Of a stretch of 64,000 bases of DNA, positions 8,637 through 18,044 are shown in pieces (within the stretch, counting starts at the first letter, position 1; the number at the start of each line of letters is the position of its first letter). The translations under genes were made by a program, and so were the position numbers. Source of the stretch: Prauserella salsuginis (lineage in GTDB: Bacteria; Actinomycetota; Actinomycetes; Mycobacteriales; Pseudonocardiaceae); contig NZ_JANBBF010000001.1 in assembly GCF_024648885.1 (NCBI RefSeq), forward strand, positions 80,393 to 144,392, in the 5' to 3' direction. The notes under the pieces are model-generated. The model worked only from the letters and a program-made list of their open reading frames with translations, ran no database searches and was not told the origin of the DNA.

Positions 8637-9677
8637 ATGGGACCGAGCCGAGCGTCGGTGAATTTCGCGTTCACGCTGCCCGCGATTCACGATGCCGTCG
8701 AGCGGGCCGAACGTCGCGCGACGCCTGGAATCGAGGACATCGCCAGGTTTCATGCGGCGCAGGTCACCGATCGGGCGCACCGCGAGGTCGTCGGACCACT
8801 GTTGCCGGGTGGCGGTCCGAGCGGCCTGGTGAGCTTCCGGGGTGCGGTTATCGCCGAGTGGGGCGACGTCGATCGGCCCGAGATGTGTTTCTCGGTCACC
8901 AAAACGGTCCTTTCCGCGGTCGCGGGTGCGGCGTCCGACCGTGGCCTGCTCCCCGACGTGCACGCTCCGGTCGAGGACACGGTCGACCTGCCGGTGCGAC
9001 TCGGCCCGGATCTGACGTGGCGTCATCTGCTGCAGCAGACGAGCGGATGGGCGGGTGAGCTGTGGGGGAAGCCGGCTCACGTCGACGCGCAGAGCCTCCG
9101 CGACGGTGGTTCTGCCGCCTACGCCGAGCCGGGTGCGGCGTGGGCGTACAACGATGTTCGGGTCAACCTGCTCGCACTCGCTCTGACAGCGCTGTGGCGT
9201 AGGCCGTTGGCCGAGGTGGCCCGTACGGAGCTGTTCGACCCGATCGGTGCATCGCCGACCTGGTCGTGGCACGGCTACCGCGAGGCGACGATTGCGGTGG
9301 ACGGCACGGAACTGTCGGTGGTCTCGGGTGGTGCGCACTGGGGTGGTGGACTGTGGATGTCCACGGCGGACCTGCTGCTACTGGGCGAACTGTTCCTCGA
9401 ACGCGGGTCATGGCACGGAAAGCAGGTGCTGAGTACCGAGTGGATCGATGCGAGCTGGCGTCCCTGCTCGGTCAACCCGGATTACGGCTACCTGTGGTGG
9501 CTGAACGATCGGCTGCATGTGTTCGCCGACGCTCCTGCCACCGGCCGGTGCGCCAGGGGATGCGGCGACCGTCATCTGTTGTGGGTCGATCCGGCCCGCG
9601 AACTGGTCATCGTCTCGCGCTGGTCCGACTCGGTCGGACTGCTCGTTCGCGACATCTCCGACGCCATCCCGGTGTGA
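8637..9677 (+). CDS. Serine hydrolase of the beta-lactamase/penicillin-binding protein family
   Basis: A 346-residue class C beta-lactamase-like hydrolase without a signal peptide. The catalytic SxxK is Ser86-Val-Thr-Lys89 (FSVTKTVLSA) and the second motif is Tyr171-Asn172 (AWAYNDVRVN). A canonical KTG box is not obvious; GCGDRHLLWV occupies the expected C-terminal strand. Such proteins act as esterases, D-aminopeptidases or 6-aminohexanoate-dimer hydrolase-like enzymes. ATG 8637 was chosen because it starts after the lysE gene and leaves about 85 residues before the nucleophile, as usual. The substrate is unknown. Confidence 0.82.
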   Translation: MGPSRASVNFAFTLPAIHDAVERAERRATPGIEDIARFHAAQVTDRAHREVVGPLLPGGGPSGLVSFRGAVIAEWGDVDRPEMCFSVTKTVLSAVAGAASDRGLLPDVHAPVEDTVDLPVRLGPDLTWRHLLQQTSGWAGELWGKPAHVDAQSLRDGGSAAYAEPGAAWAYNDVRVNLLALALTALWRRPLAEVARTELFDPIGASPTWSWHGYREATIAVDGTELSVVSGGAHWGGGLWMSTADLLLLGELFLERGSWHGKQVLSTEWIDASWRPCSVNPDYGYLWWLNDRLHVFADAPATGRCARGCGDRHLLWVDPARELVIVSRWSDSVGLLVRDISDAIPV

Positions 9678-9806
9678 CGGCGCCTGGCGTGCGTTCGGCG
9701 ACTGTAGGCGGTGCTGCCCACCGGAAACCGTCGAACGGTGATCGACCGCCGTCGATGGACGACCACGCCCGGCCAGAGAGACACCGAGTGAGACAGGCAC
9801 CGAGCG

Positions 9807-9845
9807 AAAAACCGCCCGGCTGCAGGGGTGAGGGCAGCCGGGCGG
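9807..9845 (-). terminator. Rho-independent terminator of the acyl-CoA dehydrogenase operon
   Basis: Perfect 12-bp stem (9812-9823 with 9834-9845), 10-base loop, followed on the minus strand by five T residues. It begins 15 bases after the stop of the 9861-11069 gene. Confidence 0.85.
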
Positions 9846-9860
9846 TCGTCGGGAAGGGTT

Positions 9861-11069
9861 CTACTTCAACTCGGCGCTGGACTTGCCGAGCAGGCGCCGG
9901 GCGATGATGAGCTGCTGGATCTGCTGGGTGCCTTCGAAGATGTCGAGGATCTTCGCGTCGCGGCTCCACTTCTCGAGCAGCGACTCCTCCGTGTAGCCGT
10001 ACGCACCGGCCAGCTCGACGCAGCGCAGCGTGATGTCCACACCGGACCGACCGGCCTTGGCCTTGGCCATCGACGCCTGCAGCGAGTTGGGCTTGCGGTT
10101 GTCGGCCATCCACGCCGACTCCAGCGTCAGCAGGTACGCGGCCTCGTAGTCGGCCTCGAGTTGCAGGAACGTGGCGGCCGCCGCGCTCTGGGCGTTCGCC
10201 GGCTTGTCGTAGTCGATGTCGACACCGGCGTCTTCGAGCACGCGCCGGGTCTCCTCGAGCGCTGCCCGTGCCACGCCGACCGCCATCGCGGCGACCATGG
10301 GACGGGTGTTGTCGAAGGTCTGCATGACCCCCGCGAAGCCCGTCTTCGTGTCGACCTCCGGGCTGCCGAGCAGGTTCTCCTTCGGCACCCGGCAGTTCTC
10401 GAACCGCAGCACCGCCGTGTCCGAGGCGCGGATACCGAGCTTGTGCTCCAGTCGCACCACTTCGAACCCGGGCGTGCCCTTCTCGACGACGAACGACTTG
10501 ATCGCGGCGCGGCCCTTCGACTTGTCCAATGTGGCCCACACGACGACGCAGTCGGCCCGCTCGCCCGCGGTCACGAAGATCTTCTCGCCGTTGATGATGT
10601 ACTCGTCGCCGTCGAGTTCCGCGGTGGCACTCACGGCTGCCGAGTCGGACCCGAAGCTCGGCTCGGTGATCGCCATGGCGGCCCACTTGCCCTTGAACCG
10701 CTCCAACTGTTCGTCGTTGGCCACGGAGGCGATCGCCGCGTTGCCGAGGCCCTGCCGCGGCATCGACAGCAGCAGCGCCACGTCGCCCCAGCACATCTCG
10801 ATCGCGCCGAGCACAGTGGACAGGTTGCCGCCGTTGCGGTTCCCCTTGTCCTCGTTGTTGTCGTCCTTGCGCACCCCGGAGGCGCCCGCGCCGCCCTCGC
10901 CGGACGAGTTCAGACCGTCCAGCAGGGACGCCAGCATGTCCAGTTCGGTGGGATACGCGTGCTCGGCCCGGTCGTACTTACGGGAGTTCGGGCGGAACAC
11001 TTCCGCGGCCGCCTGGTGCGCCTGGTTGACCAGCGCCTTGGCCTTCTTGGGGATCTCGAGGTTGATCAC
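9861..11069 (-). CDS. Acyl-CoA dehydrogenase, subunit with intact catalytic glutamate
   Basis: A 402-residue FAD-dependent acyl-CoA dehydrogenase that introduces the alpha,beta double bond into acyl-CoA. It has the FAD/substrate motif AITEPSFGSDSAAVSATA, the conserved GEKIFVTAGERAD strand and the C-terminal FEGTQQIQQLIIAR segment with Glu379 as the expected catalytic base. GTG 11069 is preceded by AAAGGG. It lies 22 bases downstream of a second acyl-CoA dehydrogenase whose base is altered, so the two may form one heteromeric enzyme. A perfect hairpin terminator ends the operon. Confidence 0.88.
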   Translation of the reverse strand: MINLEIPKKAKALVNQAHQAAAEVFRPNSRKYDRAEHAYPTELDMLASLLDGLNSSGEGGAGASGVRKDDNNEDKGNRNGGNLSTVLGAIEMCWGDVALLLSMPRQGLGNAAIASVANDEQLERFKGKWAAMAITEPSFGSDSAAVSATAELDGDEYIINGEKIFVTAGERADCVVVWATLDKSKGRAAIKSFVVEKGTPGFEVVRLEHKLGIRASDTAVLRFENCRVPKENLLGSPEVDTKTGFAGVMQTFDNTRPMVAAMAVGVARAALEETRRVLEDAGVDIDYDKPANAQSAAAATFLQLEADYEAAYLLTLESAWMADNRKPNSLQASMAKAKAGRSGVDITLRCVELAGAYGYTEESLLEKWSRDAKILDIFEGTQQIQQLIIARRLLGKSSAELK

Positions 11070-11091
11070 AGCAAGCCCTTTCTGCGCTGCT

Positions 11092-12429
11092 CTACAGGAG
11101 AACGATGCCGTCGACGGCGCCGATCGCGCGCAGGTCGCGATACCAGCGCTCCACCGGGTGTTCCTTGGTGTAGCCGTGCCCGCCGAGCAGCTGCACACCC
11201 GCGCTGCCGATCTGCATGCCCTTGTCCGTCGCGAGCTTGCGGGCCAGCGCGACCTCGCGCGCGTAGGGCCTGCCCTGTTCGGCCCGCGATGCGGCACGCA
11301 GCATCGTCAGCCGCATGCTCTCCAACTCGATCGCGATGTCCGACACCTGGAACGCCACGCCCTGGCGGTGGCTGATCGGCTCCCCGAACGCTTCCCGCTC
11401 GTTGACGTACGGGATGACGTAGTCGAGCACCGCTTTGCCCGTACCGCAGGCCAGCGCGGCCCAGCCGATCCGCGACAGGCGCACGACGTCGGCGAACACC
11501 TCGCGGCTGCCGCCGCCCAGTAGTGCGCCCGCGGGCAGCGTCACGTCGCTGAGCACGAGCTTCGTCGTCGCGGCGCTGCGCAGGCCCATCGCGGGCTCGG
11601 CCTCGACCGACACGCCCGCGGTGGCCCCCTCGACGATGAACAGGGCGGGCCCGCGGCCTTCGAGGTCGGCCGAAACGATGAACAGTTCGGCGTCCGCCCC
11701 GCGCGGCACGAGCGACTTCACGCCGTCCAGCCGATAGCCGTTCGGGGTGCGCTTCGCGCGCGTCTTCGGGGCGAACGGATCGAACAGCGGGGTGCGTTCC
11801 TGCAGTGCCAGCGCCGCGGCCGGCACGTGTTCGCCCGCGAACGCGGGCACGTAGGTCGCCTGCTGGTCGGCATCGCCCCACTGCACGAGTGCGTTGCTCA
11901 CCGCCGACGGCGCGAGCACGGCCACGGCCAGGCCCATGTCGCCGTGGGCCAGCGACTCGGCGACGAGCGCGTTGGTGACGACCGAGCGCTCCGAGCCGAC
12001 GCCGCCGAGCTCGTCGGGAATGCCGATCTGGGTCACGCCCAGTTCTGCGGCCCGGTCCAGCAGGCCGTCCGGGGGTGCGAGCTTGTCGTCGGCCTGAGCC
12101 GCCGTGGGTCGGAGCTGTTCCGCCGCGAACTCGTCGACCGTCTCGACGATCATCTGCTGCTCGTCGGTGGGTTCGAGGTCGAACAGTCCCGAATCGGGAG
12201 CCTTCTCGAGGCGCGCGGGCTTGCCGAGCCGCGTCGTCGCCTTGAACGTGCGATTCGCCGTGCCCGCCGCCTGGAAGCCGGCACGAGTGGCCGACGAGAC
12301 GAGGCCCTCCACGGGCTTGCGCAGGCCCGCGCGGTCGATCAGCTTGCTGCCTGCCAGCCGGTTCAGCGCGGCGAGGCCGAGGCCCATGGCGTCGCGCCCC
12401 TGCTGCGGATTCTCTCGAGCCACAGTCAT
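11092..12429 (-). CDS. Acyl-CoA dehydrogenase-like subunit with Glu-to-Asp change and short C terminus
   Basis: A 445-residue acyl-CoA dehydrogenase homologue. About 85 extra N-terminal residues, rich in Arg and Ala, precede the usual first helix (FDLEPTDEQQMIVETVDEFA). The C-terminal GGHGYTKEHPVERWYRD motif is normal, but where family members carry Tyr-Glu-Gly this protein has Val-Asp440-Gly. It then ends after five residues, lacking the terminal helix. The start may be ATG 12429 or GTG 12423, and GAAGGGG is better spaced for the latter. It is the first gene of the pair. The palindrome at 12441-12458 lies just upstream and the double-TetR gene lies beyond it in the same direction. Confidence 0.86.
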   Translation of the reverse strand: MTVARENPQQGRDAMGLGLAALNRLAGSKLIDRAGLRKPVEGLVSSATRAGFQAAGTANRTFKATTRLGKPARLEKAPDSGLFDLEPTDEQQMIVETVDEFAAEQLRPTAAQADDKLAPPDGLLDRAAELGVTQIGIPDELGGVGSERSVVTNALVAESLAHGDMGLAVAVLAPSAVSNALVQWGDADQQATYVPAFAGEHVPAAALALQERTPLFDPFAPKTRAKRTPNGYRLDGVKSLVPRGADAELFIVSADLEGRGPALFIVEGATAGVSVEAEPAMGLRSAATTKLVLSDVTLPAGALLGGGSREVFADVVRLSRIGWAALACGTGKAVLDYVIPYVNEREAFGEPISHRQGVAFQVSDIAIELESMRLTMLRAASRAEQGRPYAREVALARKLATDKGMQIGSAGVQLLGGHGYTKEHPVERWYRDLRAIGAVDGIVLL

Positions 12430-12440
12430 CCCCTTCGGTT

Positions 12441-12458
12441 ACCTACTCGCGAGTAGGT
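12441..12458. promoter_or_regulatory. Candidate TetR operator ACCTACTCGCGAGTAGGT
   Basis: Perfect 18-bp palindrome 12 bases upstream of the first acyl-CoA dehydrogenase gene. A 15/18 match lies at 47894-47911 upstream of a P450. The neighbouring double-TetR protein is the natural candidate regulator (inference). Confidence 0.65.
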
Positions 12459-12720
12459 TAACGCGAATGACGGTGACTCGCCAGTAGGGGGCGGGAAGTG
12501 CGGAGGTGGCGCCGCGCACGGCGAGCGTGGTCGGTCGAGGTGGGGAGCAGTGTCCGGCGGGACAACCGACTGCCCGGCCGCACGGATACCGCGACAGGTG
12601 AGCCGTCAGTGTTCCCCACGCCGACCCGCGCGAGCCGGTCCACAGGGCCCACCCGGCGGGTCCCAGGTGGTCCGCGACGGCCCGATTCTCGGTCCTTGCT
12701 GCCCTACCAGGCTCGGCCTG

Positions 12721-14172
12721 TCATCGTCCTGTGTATCCGGAGCGACCGTCCTGTCCGGCAACGTCCGGTGTCGACGACTGCCGGGCCGGGGCCGTGTCGC
12801 GGCCGCCGGCGCCCAGCACGGTGCTCATGAGGGTGAGCAGCTCGGCGGGCAGGTTGGGCCTGCGGTTCACCCGGCGGGTGCGGGTGAGGTCGTTGGCCAC
12901 CGTCAGTGCGGCGTGCACGGTGATCTTCGCTTCGCGGGTGTCGAGTTCGGGACGCGCGGCTTCCAGCAGCCGGACCCAACGAGAGACGTACTCGCGCTGG
13001 ATCCGCAGCAGCTCGGGGCGGTCGCGTTCGTCGATGTGCACGCGGTCCACGGAGAACGACACGAGGAGTTCAGGCTGGCCGGTCAGCGTCGCGACGTAGG
13101 ACTCGGCGAGCCGGTGCAGCGCGGGCCACTCGCCGTCGGAACGCAGCGCATCCTCGGCGCCCAACAGGAGCCGGTCGCCCGCCCTGCGGCCGATGGCGCC
13201 CAGCAGGCTCGCCTTGCTGGGAAAGTGCCGGTACACACTCGGCCCCGCGATGCCGGCCGCGCGGCCGATGTCGTCCATGCTCACGGCGCTGAACCCGTGG
13301 GAGGCGAACAGCTCGGTGGCCTCGGTGAGGATCTGTTCTCGGCGGGACGGTGTCGTGAGCGGCTCGGACGCGGGTCCGGCACCCACGGCACCGGCGGCAA
13401 GGTCGGGTGTCCCCGTCGCACCGGACGCGACCGCACCGGACGTCACCCCACCGGGCGGGACCGCACCGGGCGGGACCGCACCGGATGCCGCCGCATCGGA
13501 CGCCGCCGCGTGGGGGATGCCGGTGGCCGGCGCGTCGGGCCCGGAGGGGGCGGAGCCGGTAGGCAGGCCGGCCCGCAGGACGCGGGTGGCGATGTCGACG
13601 AGCAGCTGCTCGAACCGCCGTTTCGGCACGCTCGTGCGATGGACGGACACGCTGCCGAACACCGAGAGCACGGCCCAGCACAGCAGTTCGGCGTCCTCAG
13701 GGGGCAGCTCCGGGCGGACCCTCAGCAGCACCTTGGTCCACGTCGCGAGCATCGCCCCGGATCGTTCCCGCAGGTCGCGCTGGGTTTCGGCGTCGAGGTG
13801 CCTGCCCTCCCAGCGCCACAGGGCCGCGGCGTCGCGCCGTTCCACCGACTTGCCTGCCAGCTCGGTCAGCAGGGTGTTGAGCTGGTCCGGTGAGGGGTGG
13901 GCGCCCGCCAGGGACGCCGCGCCGGTGGCTTCCTCGATCTCTTCCAGGCCGGCGCGCAGCACGTGCGCGAGGATCGCCTGCTTGTCCTTGAAGTGGCGGT
14001 ACAGCGCCGGTCCGGTGATGCCGGCGGCGGCGGCGATGTCGTTGATGCCCACGCCGTGGTAACCGCGCGCACGGAACAGCTCGGCCGCGACGGCGGCGAG
14101 CTGCGTCTTGCGGTCACGGGGCCGCTTGTCGCCTGTGCGGGGCCCTTTGCCGCTGGGTGCTGTCCGTGCCAT
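12721..14172 (-). CDS. Single-chain double TetR regulator (two TetR units in one polypeptide)
   Basis: The 483-residue protein contains two complete TetR modules. The first helix-turn-helix is INDIAAAAGITGPALYRHFK (about residues 43-62). The second is MDDIGRAAGIAGPSVYRHFP (about 303-322). Each is followed by a helical domain. Between them, about residues 205-270, is a Pro/Gly/Ala-rich linker encoded partly by 15-bp tandem repeats, and the C-terminal 30 residues look disordered. Mycobacterial Mce3R is a known single-chain regulator with two TetR units. Homology to it is plausible but not shown. The protein could bind one operator as a pseudo-dimer. It is divergent from fadA and upstream of the acyl-CoA dehydrogenase pair. 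Confidence 0.88.
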   Translation of the reverse strand: MARTAPSGKGPRTGDKRPRDRKTQLAAVAAELFRARGYHGVGINDIAAAAGITGPALYRHFKDKQAILAHVLRAGLEEIEEATGAASLAGAHPSPDQLNTLLTELAGKSVERRDAAALWRWEGRHLDAETQRDLRERSGAMLATWTKVLLRVRPELPPEDAELLCWAVLSVFGSVSVHRTSVPKRRFEQLLVDIATRVLRAGLPTGSAPSGPDAPATGIPHAAASDAAASGAVPPGAVPPGGVTSGAVASGATGTPDLAAGAVGAGPASEPLTTPSRREQILTEATELFASHGFSAVSMDDIGRAAGIAGPSVYRHFPSKASLLGAIGRRAGDRLLLGAEDALRSDGEWPALHRLAESYVATLTGQPELLVSFSVDRVHIDERDRPELLRIQREYVSRWVRLLEAARPELDTREAKITVHAALTVANDLTRTRRVNRRPNLPAELLTLMSTVLGAGGRDTAPARQSSTPDVAGQDGRSGYTGR

Positions 14173-14214
14173 AGGTGAGACAACTTTAGCGTGGCCGGTT
14201 CAGCTGACAACCCA

Positions 14215-14244
14215 TTGACACCATGGGAATAAGGCGGATTATGT
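14215..14244 (+). promoter_or_regulatory. Predicted promoter of fadA-fadB
   Basis: TTGACA at 14215-14220, an 18-base spacer and TTATGT at 14239-14244 (TATGTT one base later is equally possible). It would leave a leader of about 85 bases before the GTG of fadA. On the opposite strand TTGTCA-16-TAAAGT ends 10 bases before the double-TetR start. Confidence 0.5.
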
Positions 14245-14335
14245 TAGTAGCGATTAGCACCGAATCTACACGCATGGGCACTGTCGACCATGTCGGCTGC
14301 ATGCTTGCCGTCAGCCGCGAGGAAGGACCGTTGGT

Positions 14336-15547
14336 GTGAGTACAGAGGCGTTCATCTACGAGGCGATCCGCACGCCTCGTGGCAAGAACAAGGGCGGAGC
14401 CCTGCACGGGACGAAGCCGGTCGACCTGGTCACGGGTCTGATCGACGAGCTCAAGAGCCGGCACCCGGGTCTCGACCCGGCCAAGATCGAGGACATCGTC
14501 CTCGGCGTCGTCTCGCCGGTCGGCGACCAGGGCGCCGACATCGCGCGTGCCGCCGCGATGGCGGGCGGCCTGCCCGACACCGTCGCGGGCGTGCAGCTCA
14601 ACCGGTTCTGCTCGTCGGGCCTCGAAGCCGTCAACCAGGCCGCTGCGCGGGTGCGCTCCGGCTGGGAGGGCCTGCTGCTCGCAGGCGGCGTCGAGTCCAT
14701 GTCGCGGGTACCGATGGGCAGCGACGGCGGGGCGATGTTCACCGACCCGGCGACGAACTACGACACCTACTTCGTGCCGCAGGGCATCGGTGCCGACCTG
14801 ATCGCGACCCTCGAGGGCTTCTCCCGTGAGGACGTCGACCGCTTCGCCGTCCGCTCGCAGGACAAGGCCGAGGCGGCGTGGTCCGGCGGCTACTTCGCCA
14901 AGTCCGTCGTGCCGGTCAAGGACATGAACGGCGTGACGATCCTCGACCACGACGAGCACCGCAGGCCCGGCACCACGGTCGACGACCTGGCCAAGCTCAA
15001 GCCCGCCTTCGAAGGCATCGGCGAGATGGGCGGTTTCGACGCGGTGGCGCTGCAGAAGTACCACCAGGTCGAGAAGATCGATCACGTCCACACCGGCGGC
15101 AACTCGTCGGGCATCGTCGACGGCGCCGCAGTGGTGCTGATCGGCAATGAGCAGGTCGGCAAGGACCTGGGGCTGACGCCGCGTGCGCGCATCGTGTCGG
15201 CCGCGATCACGGGGTCGGACCCGACGATCATGCTCACGGGCCCGACGCCCGCCACCGAGAAGGTGCTCGCGCAGGCGGGCATGACCACCGACGACATCGA
15301 CTTGTTCGAGCTGAACGAGGCGTTCGCTTCGGTCGTCATGAAGTGGATGAAGGACCTGAAGCTCCCCGAGGAGAAGGTCAACGTCAACGGCGGCGCCATC
15401 GCGATGGGTCACCCGCTCGGCGCCACCGGCGCGATGATCCTCGGCACGATGGTCGACGAGCTGGAGCGGCGCCAGGAGCGGCGCGCGTTGCTGTCGCTGT
15501 GCATCGGCGGCGGTATGGGTATCGGCACGATCATCGAGCGTGTGTGA
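14336..15547 (+). CDS. fadA: Acetyl-CoA acetyltransferase (3-ketoacyl-CoA thiolase)
   Basis: A 403-residue thiolase that cleaves 3-ketoacyl-CoA in beta-oxidation. The acylated nucleophile is Cys92 ([11 protein letters not shown]), with His359 in [10 protein letters not shown] and the second cysteine Cys389 in [13 protein letters not shown] 14336 follows GAGGAAGGA. It lies 16 bases upstream of fadB, the classical trifunctional arrangement, and resembles mycobacterial fadA/fadB (Rv0859/Rv0860). The gene is divergent from the double-TetR regulator, so it could be under the same control, though the perfect palindrome is on the other side of that gene. Confidence 0.93.
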   Translation: MSTEAFIYEAIRTPRGKNKGGALHGTKPVDLVTGLIDELKSRHPGLDPAKIEDIVLGVVSPVGDQGADIARAAAMAGGLPDTVAGVQLNRFCSSGLEAVNQAAARVRSGWEGLLLAGGVESMSRVPMGSDGGAMFTDPATNYDTYFVPQGIGADLIATLEGFSREDVDRFAVRSQDKAEAAWSGGYFAKSVVPVKDMNGVTILDHDEHRRPGTTVDDLAKLKPAFEGIGEMGGFDAVALQKYHQVEKIDHVHTGGNSSGIVDGAAVVLIGNEQVGKDLGLTPRARIVSAAITGSDPTIMLTGPTPATEKVLAQAGMTTDDIDLFELNEAFASVVMKWMKDLKLPEEKVNVNGGAIAMGHPLGATGAMILGTMVDELERRQERRALLSLCIGGGMGIGTIIERV

Positions 15548-15563
15548 GGGCGAGCGAAAAACA

Positions 15564-17735
15564 ATGACTGAAGCCAAGACCATCCGCTGGGAGCAGGACT
15601 CCGACGGCATCGTCACGCTGACGATGGACGACCCGAAGCAGTCGGCCAACACGATGAACGCGGACTACCGCGAGTCGATGGGCGTCGTGCTGAACCGTCT
15701 CGAGTCCGAGAAGGACTCGATCACCGGTGTCGTGCTGACCTCGGCGAAGAAGACGTTCTTCGCGGGCGGAGACCTGAACGACCTGATCAAGGCGACGCCC
15801 GACGACGCCGCCGAGGTCACGGAAGCGAGCAACGAACTGAAGGGGCAGCTGCGCCGGCTGGAGACCCTGGGCAAGCCGGTCGTCGCCGCCATCAACGGCG
15901 CGGCGCTCGGTGGCGGCCTGGAGATCGCGCTGGCCTGCCACCGCCGGATCGTCGCCGACGTCAAGGGCACGGCCATCGGCCTGCCCGAGGTGTCGCTGGG
16001 CCTGCTGCCCGGTGGCGGCGGCATCGTCCGCACGGTCCGCCTGCTCGGCATCCAGAGCGCCATCATGAACGTGCTCGTGCAGGGCCAGCGGCACAGGCCC
16101 GCCAAGGCGCTCGAGCTCGGTCTGGTGGACGAGCTGGTGTCCAGCGTGGACGAACTGCTGCCGAAGGCGAAGGCCTGGATCAAGGAGAACCCCGAGGGCG
16201 GCGTGCAGCCGTGGGACCAGAAGGGCTTCAAGATCCCGGGCGGCAGCCCGTCGAACCCGAAGTTCGCCGCCAACCTGCCCGCGTTCCCCGCGAACCTGCG
16301 CAAGCAGCTCAAGGGCGCGCCGATGCCGGCGCCGCGGGCCATCCTGTCCGCCGCCGTCGAGGGGGCACAGGTCGACGTCGAGACGGCGGGTCTGATCGAG
16401 ACGCGCTACTTCGTCAGCCTCGTCACCGGGCAGGTCGCGAAGAACATGACCAAGGCGTTCTTCTTCGACCTGCAGGCCATCAACGCCGGTGAGTCGCGCC
16501 CGGACGGCCACGAGCAGTACCAGGCCAAGAAGGTCGGCGTGCTCGGCGCGGGCATGATGGGTGCGGCGATCGCGTACGTGTCGGCCAAGGCCGGCATCGA
16601 CGTGGTGCTCAAGGACGTCTCCCAGGAGAACGCCGAGAAGGGCAAGGGCTACGCGGTCAAGCTCGAGGAGAAGGCACTCAAGCGGGGCAAGACCACGCAG
16701 GAGAAGTCGGACGCGCTGCTCGGCCGCATCACGCCGAGCGCCGACCCGGCCGATCTGAAGGGCGTCGACTTCGTCATCGAGGCCGTGTTCGAGAGCACCG
16801 AGCTCAAGCACAAGGTGTTCCAGGAGATCGAGGACGTCGTCAACCCCGACGCCGTGCTCGGCTCCAACACCTCCACGCTGCCCATCACCGGCCTGGCCGA
16901 GGGGGTGCAGCGGCAGGAGGACTTCATCGGCATCCACTTCTTCTCGCCGGTGGACAAGATGCCGCTCGTGGAGATCATCCGCGGCGAGAAGACCTCCGAC
17001 GCCACGCTGGCGAAGGTCTTCGACTACACGCTGCAGATCAAGAAGACGCCGATCGTCGTGAACGACAGCCGCGGCTTCTTCACCTCCCGCGTCATCGGCA
17101 CGTTCATCGCCGAGGCCGTGGCTGCGCTCGGTGAGGGGGTCGAGCCCGCCACCATCGAGCAGGCCGGTTCGCAGGCCGGATACCCGGCGCCGCCGCTGCA
17201 GCTGATGGACGAGCTGACGCTCACGCTGCCGCGCAAGATCCGTCTCGAGACCAAGGAGGCGATCGAGGCCGCGGGCGGTACGTGGGATGCGCACCCGTCG
17301 GAGGCGATCATCGACCGGATGATCGACGAGTACGACCGCAAGGGCCGTTCGACGGGATCGGGCTTCTACGACTACGACGACGAGGGCAACCGGACACAGC
17401 TGTGGCCGGGCCTGCGCGAGGCATTCAACAGCGGAAGCGGCGACGTGCCGTTCGAGGACCTCAAGGAGCGTATGCTCTTCGCCGAGGCACTCGAGACCGT
17501 GAAGTGCTTCGACGAGGGCGTGCTCAACACCGTCGAGGACGCCAACATCGGCTCGATCATGGGCATCGGATTCCCGCCGTGGACCGGTGGCGTGATCCAG
17601 TACATCAACGGCTACGAGGGTGGCCTCAAGGGCTTCGTGGCGCGTTCGAAGGAACTCGCCGCGCGGTACGGCAGCCACTTCGAGCCGCCGGCCTCGCTGG
17701 TCGCGAAGGCCGAGAAGGGCGAGATCTACGAGTGA
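15564..17735 (+). CDS. fadB: Enoyl-CoA hydratase / 3-hydroxyacyl-CoA dehydrogenase, beta-oxidation alpha subunit
   Basis: A 723-residue bifunctional enzyme. The N-terminal crotonase domain (about 1-190) has FFAGGDLNDL, AINGAALGGGLEIALACH and LPEVSLGLLPGGGG. The NAD-binding Rossmann domain starts near residue 324 (VGVLGAGMMGAAIAYVSAKA), followed by the 3-hydroxyacyl-CoA dehydrogenase C-terminal domains. ATG 15564 gives the conserved MTEAKTIRWEQ start. It acts with FadA as the soluble actinobacterial trifunctional complex in fatty-acid beta-oxidation. A hairpin terminator follows at 17796-17825. Confidence 0.93.
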   Translation: MTEAKTIRWEQDSDGIVTLTMDDPKQSANTMNADYRESMGVVLNRLESEKDSITGVVLTSAKKTFFAGGDLNDLIKATPDDAAEVTEASNELKGQLRRLETLGKPVVAAINGAALGGGLEIALACHRRIVADVKGTAIGLPEVSLGLLPGGGGIVRTVRLLGIQSAIMNVLVQGQRHRPAKALELGLVDELVSSVDELLPKAKAWIKENPEGGVQPWDQKGFKIPGGSPSNPKFAANLPAFPANLRKQLKGAPMPAPRAILSAAVEGAQVDVETAGLIETRYFVSLVTGQVAKNMTKAFFFDLQAINAGESRPDGHEQYQAKKVGVLGAGMMGAAIAYVSAKAGIDVVLKDVSQENAEKGKGYAVKLEEKALKRGKTTQEKSDALLGRITPSADPADLKGVDFVIEAVFESTELKHKVFQEIEDVVNPDAVLGSNTSTLPITGLAEGVQRQEDFIGIHFFSPVDKMPLVEIIRGEKTSDATLAKVFDYTLQIKKTPIVVNDSRGFFTSRVIGTFIAEAVAALGEGVEPATIEQAGSQAGYPAPPLQLMDELTLTLPRKIRLETKEAIEAAGGTWDAHPSEAIIDRMIDEYDRKGRSTGSGFYDYDDEGNRTQLWPGLREAFNSGSGDVPFEDLKERMLFAEALETVKCFDEGVLNTVEDANIGSIMGIGFPPWTGGVIQYINGYEGGLKGFVARSKELAARYGSHFEPPASLVAKAEKGEIYE

Positions 17736-17795
17736 TCGCCTGCGCCTGAACCAGGCGTGAACGCTCGCCGGTTGAATCGGGCGTGAACGACACGG

Positions 17796-17825
17796 CCCCG
17801 GGTCGCGAACTTCCGCGACCCGGGG
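17796..17825 (+). terminator. Hairpin terminator after fadB
   Basis: Perfect 12-bp stem (17796-17807 with 17814-17825) and 6-base loop. No T-run follows, so termination may be intrinsic but weak, or assisted by the repeats that follow. Confidence 0.65.
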
Positions 17826-17827
17826 TC

Positions 17828-17932
17828 GTGTTGCGTTTCCCGGGGCCTGTGTTGCGTTTCTGGGCGGCCGTGTTGCGGGTTCCGGGGATCGCGTTGTCGA
17901 TTCCAGGGCCCGTGTGGTCGATTCCGGCGGGT
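17828..17932 (+). repeat. Five contiguous degenerate 21-bp repeats, forward orientation
   Basis: Units start at 17828, 17849, 17870, 17891 and 17912. Most begin GTGTTG and carry a TTCC-GGG core near the end. They follow directly on the fadB terminator. Three further units in opposite orientation lie at 18045-18107. Confidence 0.8.
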
Positions 17933-18044
17933 CGCGGTGTGGCTCAGCCCCTTTCGGGCGCCTGCGACGTCGGCCATCGTCCGCCGCGCCGCAGTGCTTC
18001 CGCGTTGCCGCGCGTCGTCGGTGTCGTCTTGCAATCCGGCGGGC

